From contig NZ_JASZYB010000003.1 of NCBI RefSeq assembly GCF_030317205.1, forward strand, positions 62,001 to 126,000: a stretch of 64,000 bases of DNA, written 5' to 3'. Each line of letters opens with the position of its first letter. Within the stretch, counting starts at the first letter, position 1. The notes under the pieces are model-generated. The model was given only the letters and a program-made list of their open reading frames with translations, made no database searches and was not told the origin of the DNA. Below, one piece after another: positions 26,013-35,900 of the stretch. The stretch comes from Variovorax sp. J2L1-78. Its GTDB lineage: Bacteria > Pseudomonadota > Gammaproteobacteria > Burkholderiales > Burkholderiaceae_C. The translations under genes and the position numbers were made by a program.

Positions 26013-27286
26013 ACGTAGGTCTTGGGGAAGAGCACGCGGAAGGTGGTGCCCATCCCCGCGTCGGACTCGAGTTCGATGCTGGCGTCCAGCAGATCGGCCA
26101 AGCGCTTGACGATCGACAGGCCGATGCCCTCGCCCGGTCCGATGCGCGCAGGAGCGGCGCTGCCGGCCGGCGCGGTGATGGTGTGCGCGACCGCCTCGTC
26201 CACGGACACGCCTTTCTCGACGCCCAGGGTGAGCTGGGTCGCGCCCTGCAGGGCCACGGCCATCTGCGAGCCAGGCCCGGCCTGGATGCCGGGCCCCGTG
26301 TCCTGGACGCTGAGCACCCAGCGCGGGTCGTCGTAGGCCAGCGTTTCTTCCCACAGCACGTCGACGCCGCCGGTCGGCGTGTACTTCAACGCATTGAGCA
26401 CCAGGTTCTGCACCAGGCGCCGCGTCTTGACCGGATCGCCGGTCACGACAAAGGGCGCCGGGCCGCGGGTCCGCAGGTACAGGCCGCGCTCCTGCGCGAG
26501 CACCTGCAGGCCTTCGCACAGGCTGCTCACCTCGACCGCCACGTCCATCTCGACCAGCTGGCGGGTTTCGGTGCCGGCCTGCAGCCGCGCGAGGCTGGTG
26601 ACGTCGTCCAGCAGGTGCTTGAGCGAGCTCACGTTGTGCCCCAGCGCGCGGATGAACTTGTCGCGCGAGGCATCGGCCGCGGCGCCTTGCGACAGGCCGC
26701 GCGCCGCGGTCGCCACGACGCCGACGTTGCCGCGCAGGTCGTGCGCGATCTGGCGCCACAGCTCAGCCCGTTGCGATTCGAGTTCGTTGAGGCGTTCCAG
26801 CGCGGCTTCCAGGTCCTTCACATGCCCGGCCGCTTCCACCCGCTGCAAGCGGAAGTACTGCGAGGTGCTCTCTTCGAGATCGGTCGACGTGGAGGCGGCC
26901 CAGATCTGCCGCGCATGGGCCATCACGGCATGCGGCACCTCGGGGCGGGTCTCGGCGTAGGCGTCGAGCTCGGTGACCATGCAGCGGTTGAGCGTGCCCA
27001 GCTCGCGCGTGACCTCGTGCAGGTCGTAGCCCTGCTGCCAGCGGTGCACCCCGTGGGCGCTGGCTTCGGCACTGGGCGCGAGCTGCGTCACCGGGGCGGG
27101 TGGCGCGCGCAACGCGTCTTCGAACGCGGCCAGCACGCCCGGGACGTGGTCGTTGAGCTGCGAGCGCGGCAGCGCGTGGCTGGTCGTCAGTGCCGGGTCG
27201 CGGCGGACCGCCGTGCGCCAGGCACGGAGGATCTCTTCACGGCGCTGTCCAAGGTGGTCGGCCAGCCTGGCCAGTTCGGGGTGCAT
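26006..27286 (-). CDS. Soluble sensor histidine kinase with RsbRD-like N-terminal domain
   Basis: 426 residues, with no transmembrane segment. Residues about 1-150 resemble the RsbRD_N helical sensor domain (REEILRAWRTAVRRDP). A coiled linker (ESQRAELWRQ) leads to the H-box IAHDLRGNVG, N-box NLVLNALKYTP, G1 DTGPGI and G2 GEGIGLSIVKRL. Between G1 and G2 there is an Ala/Gly-rich insertion of about 50 residues, longer than usual. No response regulator is adjacent. It lies 51 bases downstream of the EAL gene in the same direction, so a shared transcript is likely. Confidence 0.88.
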   Translation of the reverse strand: MHPELARLADHLGQRREEILRAWRTAVRRDPALTTSHALPRSQLNDHVPGVLAAFEDALRAPPAPVTQLAPSAEASAHGVHRWQQGYDLHEVTRELGTLNRCMVTELDAYAETRPEVPHAVMAHARQIWAASTSTDLEESTSQYFRLQRVEAAGHVKDLEAALERLNELESQRAELWRQIAHDLRGNVGVVATAARGLSQGAAADASRDKFIRALGHNVSSLKHLLDDVTSLARLQAGTETRQLVEMDVAVEVSSLCEGLQVLAQERGLYLRTRGPAPFVVTGDPVKTRRLVQNLVLNALKYTPTGGVDVLWEETLAYDDPRWVLSVQDTGPGIQAGPGSQMAVALQGATQLTLGVEKGVSVDEAVAHTITAPAGSAAPARIGPGEGIGLSIVKRLADLLDASIELESDAGMGTTFRVLFPKTYVA

Positions 27287-27337
27287 GGCTCAAGTGTGCC
27301 CGTTGCCGCGCCCGCCGCGAAACTTTTCGTGGCCGGT

Positions 27338-28876
27338 TCAGGCGGCGAACAGCCGACCCGCCTCGACCGGTTTGCTGAAGAGCCAGCCCTGGGCCAGCGC
27401 CGTGGGCGCGAGTGCCAGGAAGTACGCGGCCTGCTGCTCTTCCTCGATGCCTTCGATGACCATGCTCAGGCCCAGTACCTCGGCCATCGCGACGATCTGC
27501 GGCGCGATGGTGTCCTGGTCGCTCTGGTCGTGCAGGGCCTGCATGAAGGCCCGGTTGATCTTGATGGCGTCGACCCGCAGCCGCGACAGGTACGACAGGC
27601 TGGAATAGTCGGTGCCGAAGTCGTCGATGTAGACCTTGTGCCCGGCCTCGCGCAGCCGGGCGATGGCCTTGCCCAGCTCCCGGCTGTTGGCCGTGGTGCG
27701 CTCGGTCAGCTCCAGGCCGATGCAGGTCGGCGGCAGGCCGGCCGCCTGCAGCCGCGCGCTGAGGAAGGGGGCGAAGGCGTTGTCCAGGATGTCGCTGGCG
27801 GCGACGTTGACCGTGACCTGGAAATCCGGCCGGCGGCGCAGCTCGTCGTGCAGTTCCTCCAGCACGCGGGTCACCACGAAGCGGGTGACCTGCCCGATGA
27901 AGCCCTCGTTCTCCGCCGTGGCGATGAAGGCGTCCGGGCTGACCGGCTTGCCGGTCGGGTCGGTCCAGCGCAGCAGCGCTTCCGCGCCGACCTGGCGCCG
28001 GTCGGACAGCCGCACGATCGGCTGGTAGACCACCTTGAGCTGGCCCGAGCGCATCGCGACGCGCAACTGCTTGCCGAGCGACCGGGATCGCCCGATGGCC
28101 ACGCTCGCCGCGAAGCCGCCGCTCAGCCCCATCAACAGGCCGAACATGCCGAACTCGACGATGACCGGCGAATGGAAGATCGAGGGGGGCTGGTGCAACG
28201 TCGCAATGAGGCAGCTGGCATAGCGCGGCGAGCAGCGCACTTCGTAGCGGCGGCCGCTCAGGTGCAGCGGCTGATCCGCCAGCAACTGAACCCCCTCGAG
28301 GTTCGGCAGGGGGCCGACGGCCCGGAGCACCCGCAGCGGTGCCTGCCGACCGCTCACGATCAGGTAATCGAGCCGGGGATCCACGGCTTCGATGTAGGCC
28401 TGGCCGTTGAGGCTGACGGCGGCGTCGCCGCGCTGCATCAGCATGGCGTTCGCGCCAGGCACGCCCACCTGCGGTACCTTGAAGCTGATGTTGAGGCCGT
28501 TGTCGCTCAGCACCTCCGGCGGTGGTACCGGGACCGGCGGGTCGATGACGCCCACGGTCGAGCTGCAGAACGCCGCGCCGTTGCGCAGGCGGCTGGTGCT
28601 CTTGAGGTAGCGGGACGTCAGCACGATGCGGCGCAGCCGCGACACCTCGGCGTCGGAGCAGGTCGTGTCGCTGGTGCGCTCGATCTCGGCCAGCGCATCG
28701 ATCGCTTCACCGCTGATCCGGTCAGCCCGGTCGATGTAGGCGTCGGCCATCTCGGCGACGTCGGCTTGCTGCTGGCGGCGCACCGTCCAGTCCCCGACCA
28801 CGAGCGCGAGCACGCAAGCGATCAGGGCGCCGCACCCCATCGCAATCACGGTACGTGCCAGCGGCTTGCGGATCAT
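27338..28876 (-). CDS. Cyclic di-GMP phosphodiesterase, CSS-motif sensor plus EAL domain
   Basis: 512-residue inner-membrane protein. A helix at about 8-29 and another near 235-255 flank a periplasmic CSS-motif domain (AAFCSSTVG, plus a second cysteine region RCSPRYASC), a fold known to sense redox state through DsbA/B in E. coli relatives. The cytosolic EAL domain has EALLRW, VNVAASDIL, LELTERT, DDFGTDYSSL and IEGIEEEQQ, so the metal and catalytic residues look intact. Loop 6 reads DFGTDYS rather than DFGTGYS. It is probably active and co-transcribed with the kinase. Confidence 0.9.
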   Translation of the reverse strand: MIRKPLARTVIAMGCGALIACVLALVVGDWTVRRQQQADVAEMADAYIDRADRISGEAIDALAEIERTSDTTCSDAEVSRLRRIVLTSRYLKSTSRLRNGAAFCSSTVGVIDPPVPVPPPEVLSDNGLNISFKVPQVGVPGANAMLMQRGDAAVSLNGQAYIEAVDPRLDYLIVSGRQAPLRVLRAVGPLPNLEGVQLLADQPLHLSGRRYEVRCSPRYASCLIATLHQPPSIFHSPVIVEFGMFGLLMGLSGGFAASVAIGRSRSLGKQLRVAMRSGQLKVVYQPIVRLSDRRQVGAEALLRWTDPTGKPVSPDAFIATAENEGFIGQVTRFVVTRVLEELHDELRRRPDFQVTVNVAASDILDNAFAPFLSARLQAAGLPPTCIGLELTERTTANSRELGKAIARLREAGHKVYIDDFGTDYSSLSYLSRLRVDAIKINRAFMQALHDQSDQDTIAPQIVAMAEVLGLSMVIEGIEEEQQAAYFLALAPTALAQGWLFSKPVEAGRLFAA

Positions 28877-29178
28877 GGGCGAGGTGTGTGGCGGGTGGCG
28901 CGCCCGGTGGCAGGGAGCCCGTCGGGGGCCACGAAAGGATGACGCATGGTGCAGCGGGTGTGATGACAGTGTGGTGAGCTGCGTCGCGGTCGATCGATCC
29001 GGGGGCGGCGCGGATGCGCGACAGACGCACAGCTGCTCTGGGGCCGATCATCGCTGCTTATGGACGAATTCTGTACGAACGTGAAGGGCGGCACTTCCAT
29101 ACCACGCACTTTCTTCAGACGCTGTCGCCTGAAAGCCTCATATGTGACTCAACGTAGCGCAATTTGTATCTAAATGAA
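28877..29178. other. 302-base gap between slyX and the EAL gene
   Basis: No gene is supported here. The half next to slyX is more AT-rich and contains a short dyad TTCAG-N10-CTGAA near 29112-29132. It presumably holds the promoter of the EAL-kinase pair (reverse strand); no clear -35/-10 pair was identified by eye. Confidence 0.4.
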
Positions 29179-29391
29179 TCAGTAGTGCGGTGGCAGCTCG
29201 TCGCGCGCGCTGCGTGTGCCGCTGCCTTCGGGCATCTGCTGTCGCAGCTGCGCCAGTTGTTGAACGAGACGGTCGATCTGCTCCTGCTGCCGGAAGATCG
29301 TCAGATTCAGCTGGTCCAGCAGGTCATCGGCAAAGCTGGCCTTGATCTCCAGGTCTTCGATGCGTCGTTCGAGCGCTTGGGTGTGTTCCAT
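29179..29391 (-). CDS. slyX: SlyX family protein
   Basis: 70-residue cytosolic coiled-coil protein. The start is the ATG at 29391 (MEHTQALERRIEDLEIK); a longer frame to 29454 adds a basic leader unlike SlyX. The heptad-rich centre (DLLDQLNLTIFRQQEQIDRL) and the terminal DELPPHY are diagnostic. The molecular role of SlyX is unknown. It is divergent from the metal-efflux operon with 65 bases between the starts. Confidence 0.88.
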   Translation of the reverse strand: MEHTQALERRIEDLEIKASFADDLLDQLNLTIFRQQEQIDRLVQQLAQLRQQMPEGSGTRSARDELPPHY

Positions 29392-29456
29392 GCCCCTATT
29401 GGACAGGACGATTTGTCCCAGGCGGCCGCGATGTCGAGCCCCTACACTCGCCACCC

Positions 29457-29831
29457 ATGCGTCATTGGTTGTGCGTCCTTCTGCTCGCCCTGCTGCCGAT
29501 CCAGTTCAGCTGGGCGGCGGTGACGGGCTATTGCACGCACGAATCCAGCACGCAGGTGCGGCACCTCGGCCATCACCAGCATGCGCACGGCGATGCCGCG
29601 GCCGACTCGACCGCCGATACAGCGGCCAGCGCCGCCGACGATGGCCGTGCCAGCGCCAGCATCGACCCCGACTGCGGCCACTGCCATGGTCTGGGGGTCG
29701 GCCTGCCGATGCCGGGGGACGCCATGGCAGGCCCGGCCAAGGCGCGCGACAGTGTCCCGTCGACCGCCCCCGGCCGATGGCTGCGGGTGATCGCCCCGCC
29801 CGACCGCCCGCAGTGGCTGCCCCTCGCCTGA
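29457..29831 (+). CDS. CzcI-like periplasmic protein of a metal-efflux operon
   Basis: 124 residues. A signal peptide (MRHWLCVLLLALLPIQFSWAA) is followed by GYCTHESS, a His-rich stretch (HLGHHQHAHG) and DPDCGHCHG. This size, signal and Cys/His layout resemble CzcI proteins placed in front of czcCBA. CzcI is thought to influence expression or metal handling of the efflux system. Metal binding is inferred from the histidines and cysteines. Confidence 0.7.
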   Translation: MRHWLCVLLLALLPIQFSWAAVTGYCTHESSTQVRHLGHHQHAHGDAAADSTADTAASAADDGRASASIDPDCGHCHGLGVGLPMPGDAMAGPAKARDSVPSTAPGRWLRVIAPPDRPQWLPLA

Positions 29832-29983
29832 TCGGCGAGGCGGACCGGCCCTTCACACCCCGTTCCCGTCCGCGCGACAGCGCGCCCTCGATGCCCGAGG
29901 GCGGCTGACGCGCCGCAGCGCGATCGTTCCGATCGCGCCCCTCGCCGATCTCCCCGTGGCTTGTTCCATCAACGGAGATCCGG

Positions 29984-31246
29984 ATGCACCGACAGATATC
30001 ACGACGTTCGATCCGCGTGCGCGCCCTCGGCGCGGCGCTGTTTTTCATGGGGGGCGCGGGCCTGGCCGGCGCGCAGGCTTCCGCAGGCCTGGGCCCGCTG
30101 CGGCAGGCCTTCGAGGCGGCCTGGGCGCGCCAGCCCGAAGCCGCCACGCTGCAACTGCGTCGCGATGCCGCTGCTGCGCAGGGCCGTGCGGCACAGGCGT
30201 GGACGCCCGAGGCGCCCGCGCTGGAGCTGTCGAACCGCTCTGACCGCTGGCATGACAACCAGGGCGTGCGGGAGTTGGAGGCCGGCGTCTCCGTGCCGCT
30301 GTGGCTGCCCGGCGAGCGCGACCGCAGCGGCGCGCTCGCCGACGCCGGCGCGCGCGCGGTCGAAAGCCGCGCCGACGCTGCGCGGCTGCGTGTCGCCGAG
30401 GCGCTGCGCGAGGCGCACTGGGCCTGGCAGCGCAGCGCGGTCGATGTCGCGGTGGCGCGCGACCAGCAGGCCGCCGCGCGCCGCCTGGCCGACGACGTCG
30501 CGCGTCGCCTGAAAGCCGGCGACCTGGCGCGGTCCGACCAGCACCAGGCCGACGGCGCCGTCGCTGCGGCCGACGCGGCGTTGGCCCAGGCGATGGCCGC
30601 ACGCACGCTGGCCGAGCAGCGCTGGCGCGCGGTCGTGGGGCCGGTGTTCACGGCCTCGGCGACGGACGACGCCACCCCCGCGATGGAGCCCGAGCCGCTG
30701 GCGCCGGCGACCGAGGCCCATCCCGCTCTGCGAGACCTGCAGGACCGCGCCGCCGTGGCCGACCGCGCGGCGGCGCTCGCGGCCTTGCGCACCCGCGCCA
30801 ACCCCGAACTGCTGCTGGCCACCACGCGCGAACGCGACGGCCGCGGCGAGCCGACGCTGCGCACCCTCACGCTCGGCATCCGCATCCCCTTCGGTGCGGG
30901 CGAGCGGCAGGCCGCCGTGGCCGCCACCGCGCGTGCCGAGGCGACCGAGCTGGATGTCGAGCGCGCGCTGGCCGCCGACCGCCTCGCTGGCGAGTCCGAC
31001 GCGGCACGCGCCCAGGTCGAGGCCGCGAAGGTGCAGCTCGCCGCGTCCGAGCGCCGCGCGCAGCTCGCGACCGAATCGCGCGGCTTCTTCGACCGATCCT
31101 TCCGCCTCGGCGAAACCGACCTGCCGACACGCCTGCGCATCGAGGGCGAAGCCGCCGAGGCGCAACGCCAGGCGGCCCGCAGCCGCATCGACCTGGCGGC
31201 CGCCATCTCGCACTGGCGCCAGGCGCTGGGCCTGCTGCCCGAATGA
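29984..31246 (+). CDS. Outer-membrane efflux channel, TolC family (CzcC-like)
   Basis: 420 residues with a signal peptide ending near GAQA. The chain is Ala-rich and helical with two repeated halves, typical of TolC/CzcC channel proteins (GVSVPLWLPGERDR in the first half, LGIRIPFGAGERQAA in the second). It would form the outer-membrane exit of the RND pump encoded downstream. The 152-base gap before it has a GC-rich section without recognisable structure. Confidence 0.88.
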   Translation: MHRQISRRSIRVRALGAALFFMGGAGLAGAQASAGLGPLRQAFEAAWARQPEAATLQLRRDAAAAQGRAAQAWTPEAPALELSNRSDRWHDNQGVRELEAGVSVPLWLPGERDRSGALADAGARAVESRADAARLRVAEALREAHWAWQRSAVDVAVARDQQAAARRLADDVARRLKAGDLARSDQHQADGAVAAADAALAQAMAARTLAEQRWRAVVGPVFTASATDDATPAMEPEPLAPATEAHPALRDLQDRAAVADRAAALAALRTRANPELLLATTRERDGRGEPTLRTLTLGIRIPFGAGERQAAVAATARAEATELDVERALAADRLAGESDAARAQVEAAKVQLAASERRAQLATESRGFFDRSFRLGETDLPTRLRIEGEAAEAQRQAARSRIDLAAAISHWRQALGLLPE

Positions 31247-31277
31247 CGGCCATCTCCTCTTTCTCGAAAGCATCGAC

Positions 31278-31823
31278 ATGATTTCCCGACACCTTCTCGC
31301 CGCGCTCTGCGCGACCCTTCTGCTGGTGGCCGGCGCCCCCGCGCAGGCCGATGCCGGCCACGACCACGGCGATGCGCCCGCCGTGCCCACTGGCTCCGCA
31401 CTGCCGCGCTTCACCGCGGTCTCCGACACCTTCGAACTCGTCGGCGTGCTCGACGGCAAGTTGCTGACGCTGTACCTCGACCGCTTCGCCGACAACAGCC
31501 CGGTGCCGAAGGCCACGCTCGAGCTCGAGATCGGCGGAACGACTGTCAAGGCCGAGCCGCATGGCGAAGGCCTCTTCGAAGTGCAGCTGGCCGACGCGCC
31601 CGCGCCGGGCGTGCTGCCCGTCACCGCCACGGTGATCGCCGGCAGCGAGACCGACCTGCTGGCCGGCGAGCTCGACATCCATGCCGATGCGCACGAAGAC
31701 GCCGCGGCGCAGCGCAACTGGCGACGCATCGTCGGCGGCGCGCTTGGCGGTGCCGTCGTCCTGGCGTTGCTGTTCGCATTGGCGCGACGCGCGCGCACTC
31801 CGCAAGCGGGAGGTGCCGCATGA
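31278..31823 (+). CDS. Membrane-anchored His-rich accessory protein of the metal-efflux operon
   Basis: 181 residues, family not named with certainty. The signal peptide is followed at once by ADAGHDHGDAPAVP. A beta-rich domain comes next (FELVGVLDGKLLTLYLDRFADN, about 45-150), then a C-terminal transmembrane helix (about 153-172, GGALGGAVVLALLFAL) with a basic tail. It lies between the czcC- and czcB-like genes and overlaps czcB by four bases. A role in periplasmic metal delivery is inferred from its place and the His tag. Confidence 0.72.
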   Translation: MISRHLLAALCATLLLVAGAPAQADAGHDHGDAPAVPTGSALPRFTAVSDTFELVGVLDGKLLTLYLDRFADNSPVPKATLELEIGGTTVKAEPHGEGLFEVQLADAPAPGVLPVTATVIAGSETDLLAGELDIHADAHEDAAAQRNWRRIVGGALGGAVVLALLFALARRARTPQAGGAA

Positions 31824-32926
31824 ACGCCGCACGCATGCTCATCGCGCTCGCTCTGGGCGCCGCATTGGTCAACAACGCACACGCCGACGAAGGCCACAGC
31901 CATGGCGAGGCACCTGCTGCCGCCAATGCCAACGGCCCGCAGCGCCTGCCCGACGGCAGCGTGTTCCTGCCCAAGCCCGCGCAGCGGCAGCTCGCGGTGC
32001 GCACCGTCGTCGCCGAATCCGCCGAGCTGCCCCGCACCACCGAACTGGCCGGCAAGGTGCTGATGGACCCGAATGCCGGCGGCAAGGTGCAGGCGCTGGT
32101 GGCAGGCCGCGTCGAACCCGGCCCGCGCGGCCTGCCCGAACCCGGGCAGACGGTGCGCAAGGGCGAAGTGCTGGCGTACGTGGTCGCATCGGCCGCGCCG
32201 GTCGAACGATCGAACCAGGCGGCGCAACTGGCCGAGCTGCGCGCCGCCAAGGCGCTGGCCGACCGGCGCGTCGCACGGCTGCGCGAGCTGGCCGACACCG
32301 TGCCGCGCAAGGACATCGAGGCGGCCGAGAGCGATGCTGCGAGCCTGCAGCAGCGCGCGGCGGCCATCGGCGCCGGCCTGTCGCATCGCGACGCGCTGGT
32401 CGCCCCGGTGTCGGGCGTCATCGCCTCGGCCAGCGTGGTGGCAGGCCAGGTGGTCGATGCACGCGAGTTGCTGTTCGAGGTCATCGACCCGACCCGCCTG
32501 CGCGTGGAGGCGCTGGCCTTCGACACGGCCATCGGCGCCGACATCGCCGACGCCGCCATCGCGGTCGGCGACGCGCGCGTGCCGCTGGCCTTCGTCGGTG
32601 CGGCGCGCAGCCTGCGCGAACAGGCCCTGCCACTGCAGTTCCGCGCGGAAGGCGCGGCGCTCGCGCGGCTTGCCGTCGGCCAGTCGGTGCAGGTCTTCGT
32701 GCGCAGCAAGCAGACGATCACGGGTATCGCCGTGCCGAGCGCGGCGCTGATGCGCAACCCGGCCAACCAGACCATCGTGTGGGTCAAGACCGAGGCCGAG
32801 CGCTTCGTGCCGCGCACCGTGACCACCGTGCCGCTCGATGGCGTGCACGTGGCCGTCACCGCCGGCCTGCAGGCCGGCGACCGCGTGGCGACGCAGGGCG
32901 CCACGCTCATCAACCAGCTCCGCTGA
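31820..32926 (+). CDS. RND efflux periplasmic adaptor (CzcB/CusB-like membrane fusion protein)
   Basis: 368 residues. A signal peptide ends NAHA, and the mature N-terminus is DEGHSHGEAP, a His-rich tag like that of its neighbour. The HlyD-type core follows: lipoyl half-motif VQALVAGRVEPGPRG, a helical hairpin of about 60 residues, SHRDALVAPVSGVIASASV and the beta-barrel/membrane-proximal end. It bridges the inner-membrane pump and the outer-membrane channel. The start overlaps the previous stop. Confidence 0.9.
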   Translation: MNAARMLIALALGAALVNNAHADEGHSHGEAPAAANANGPQRLPDGSVFLPKPAQRQLAVRTVVAESAELPRTTELAGKVLMDPNAGGKVQALVAGRVEPGPRGLPEPGQTVRKGEVLAYVVASAAPVERSNQAAQLAELRAAKALADRRVARLRELADTVPRKDIEAAESDAASLQQRAAAIGAGLSHRDALVAPVSGVIASASVVAGQVVDARELLFEVIDPTRLRVEALAFDTAIGADIADAAIAVGDARVPLAFVGAARSLREQALPLQFRAEGAALARLAVGQSVQVFVRSKQTITGIAVPSAALMRNPANQTIVWVKTEAERFVPRTVTTVPLDGVHVAVTAGLQAGDRVATQGATLINQLR

Positions 32927-32936
32927 AGGCCGCACG

Positions 32937-35900
32937 ATGTTCAAGTGGCTACTCGACTTCAGCCTCGGCAACCGGCTGCTGGTGCTCATCGCCGGCGTGG
33001 TGCTGATGGGCTATGGCGCCTTCACGCTGTCACGCATGCCGGTGGATGTGTTCCCCGACCTCAACAAACCCACCGTGACCATCGTCACCGAAGCCGGCGG
33101 CATGGCGCCCGAAGAGGTGGAGCAACTCATCACGCTGCCGCTCGAAACCACGATGAACGGGCTGCCCGGCGTGGAGTCGGTGCGCTCGGTCTCGTCGGCC
33201 GGGCTCTCCTTCCTCTACGTCACCTTCGACTGGTCGACCGACATCTACCGCGCGCGCCAGCTGGTGGCCGAGCGGCTCGGTTCGATGGAAGAGAGCATGG
33301 CCGCCGGCATCACGCCGCGCATGGGGCCGGTGAGTTCGATCATGGGCGAGATCATGCAGATCGCGATCCCGATCGACACCACCAAGGTCAGCCCGATGGC
33401 GGTGCGCGAGTACGCCGACTGGGTGCTGCGGCCGCGGCTGCTGTCGGTGCAGGGCGTCGCGCAGGTGATCCCGATCGGCGGCGAGGTGCGGCAGTTCCAG
33501 GTGCAGCCCGACACGGTGCGCATGGGTGATCTCGGCATCACGCACGAACAGCTCGAGGCCGCGCTGAAAGGCTTCTCGGGCAACACCTCGGGCGGCTTCC
33601 TCGAGCTCAACGGGCGCGAATACCTCATCCGCCACCTGGGCCGCACCTCGCGGCTCGACGACCTGAAGAACCTCGCGCTCACGGCCAAGGGCGGCCAGCC
33701 GATCCTGCTGCGGCAGATCGCCGAGGTCACCTTCGCCGCGGCCATCAAGCGCGGCGACGCGGGCTTCGAAGGCAAGCCGGCGGTCATCCTCGGCATCCAG
33801 AAGCAGCCGACGGCCGACACCATCGCGCTGACGCGGTCGATCGAGGACGCGCTGGTCGGTCTCAAAGCCTCGCTGCCCGCCGGCATGGAGGCGCCGAAGG
33901 TCACCTTCCGGCAGGCCAGCTTCATCGAGGCGTCGATCACCACGCTGCAGGGCAAGCTGATCGGCGCGTCGGTGTTCGTCGCGGTGATCCTGTTCTTCTT
34001 CCTCGGCACGATCCGGCCGACGGTCATCGCGCTGGTCGCCATACCCGTGTCGATCTTCATCACCGCGCTGGTATTCCGCTGGTTCGGCCTGTCGATCAAC
34101 ACCATGACGCTCGGCGGCCTGGCCATCGCCATCGGCGGTCTGGTCGACGACGCGGTGGTCGACGTTGAGAACATCCTGCGCCGCCTGAAGGAAGACCGCG
34201 CCAAGCCGGCCGCGCAGCGCATGAACCTGCTGGCCCTGGTGGCCAAGGCGTCGATGGAGGTGCGCTCGGGCATCCTCTATGCGACGGTGATCATCGTGCT
34301 GGTGTTCATCCCGCTGTTCGCGCTGCCGGGGCTGGAGGGCAAGCTCTTCGTGCCGCTGGGCATCGCCTTCATCGTGTCGACGCTGGCCTCGCTGGTGGTG
34401 TCGGTCACGGTCACGCCGGTGCTGAGCTACTACCTGCTGCCGAAGATGAAGCGACTCGAGCATGGCGACACGAAGGTGCTGGCGTGGCTGAAGGCTGGCT
34501 ACCGCGGCGGCCTACAGTCGGTGCTGGCGCGGCCCAAGGCGGCGCTCGTTGCGGCCGGTGCGGCGGTGCTGGTTGCGGGCGCGGCAGTGCCCTTCTTCCC
34601 CACCACCTTCCTGCCGCCCTTCAACGAAGGCACGCTCTTGATCGGCATGCGCCTGAACCCCGGCGTGACGTTGGCCGAGAGCGCGGCGCTCGCGCGCCAG
34701 GCCGAGGTGCTGGTCAAGCAGGTGCCCGAGGTGACGCACGTCGGCCGGCGCAGCGGCCGCGCGGAACTCGACGAGCATGCCGAGGGCGTCCACGTGAGCG
34801 AGCTCGACGTCGGCCTCAAGCCGACGGCCGAACTCACGCGCTCCATGGACGAGATCGGTGCCGACATCCGCGCGCGCCTGGCCAACCTGCCGGCCTCCAT
34901 CGGCGTCGGCCAGCCGATTTCGCACCGCATCGACCACATGCTCTCGGGCGTGCGCTCGCAGATCGCGATCAAGATCTTCGGCGAAGACCTGGACGTGCTG
35001 CGCGGCCAGGCCGATGCATTGCGCGCCAAGCTCGCAGCCATCCCCGGGCTGGCCGACCTGGAGATCGAGAAGCAGGTGCTGGCGCCGCAGATCAAGGTGC
35101 GCATCGACTACGCCGCCGCGGCGCGCTACGGCGTGCCGGCGCCGCAGGTGCTCGCCACGCTGCAGAGCCTGGTCGAAGGCGAGAAGGTCGCGCAGATCGT
35201 CGAGGGCAATCGCCGCTTCGCGCTGGTGGTGCGCCTGCCCGAGACGGCACGCTCCATCGAGGGCCTCGGCCAGATCCTGATCGACACGCCCACCGGCCGC
35301 GTGCCGCTGTCGAAGATCGCCAGCATCGAGGACGGCGACGGCCCCAACCAGATCAGCCGCGACGATGGCAAGCGCCGCATCGTGCTCTCGGCCAACGCGC
35401 AGGGGCGGGCGCTGTCCGACGTGGTGGCCGACATCCGCGCGGCCGTGGCGGCGACGCCGCTGCCCGAGGGCTATTTCGTGACGCTGGGCGGCCAGTTCCA
35501 GGCGCAGGAAGAGGCGTCGCGCCTGATCGGCGTGCTGTCGCTGGTGTCGCTGGCGCTGATGGCCGTGGTGCTCTACAGCCGCTACCGGTCGATGGTGCTG
35601 TCGGCGCTCATCATGGCCAACATCCCGCTGGCGCTGGTCGGCGCGGTGCTCGGCCTGTGGCTGTCGGGCCAGCCGCTGTCGGTGGCGGCGCTGGTCGGCT
35701 TCATCACGCTGGCCGGCGTCTCGGTGCGCAACGGCATCCTGAAGGTGAGCCACTACGTCAACCTGATGCGCTACGAGGGCGAGGCCTTCGGCGTGCCGAT
35801 GATCGTGCGCGGCTCGCTGGAGCGATTGGCGCCGGTGCTGATGACCGCGCTGGTCACGGCCTTCGCGCTGGCGCCGCTGCTGTTCGAGGCCGAGCGGCCC

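Noticed and set aside
28877..29178. Small reverse-strand frame over the slyX-EAL gap
   Set aside because: It has no ribosome-binding site, Arg/His-rich composition and overlaps the expected promoter region.
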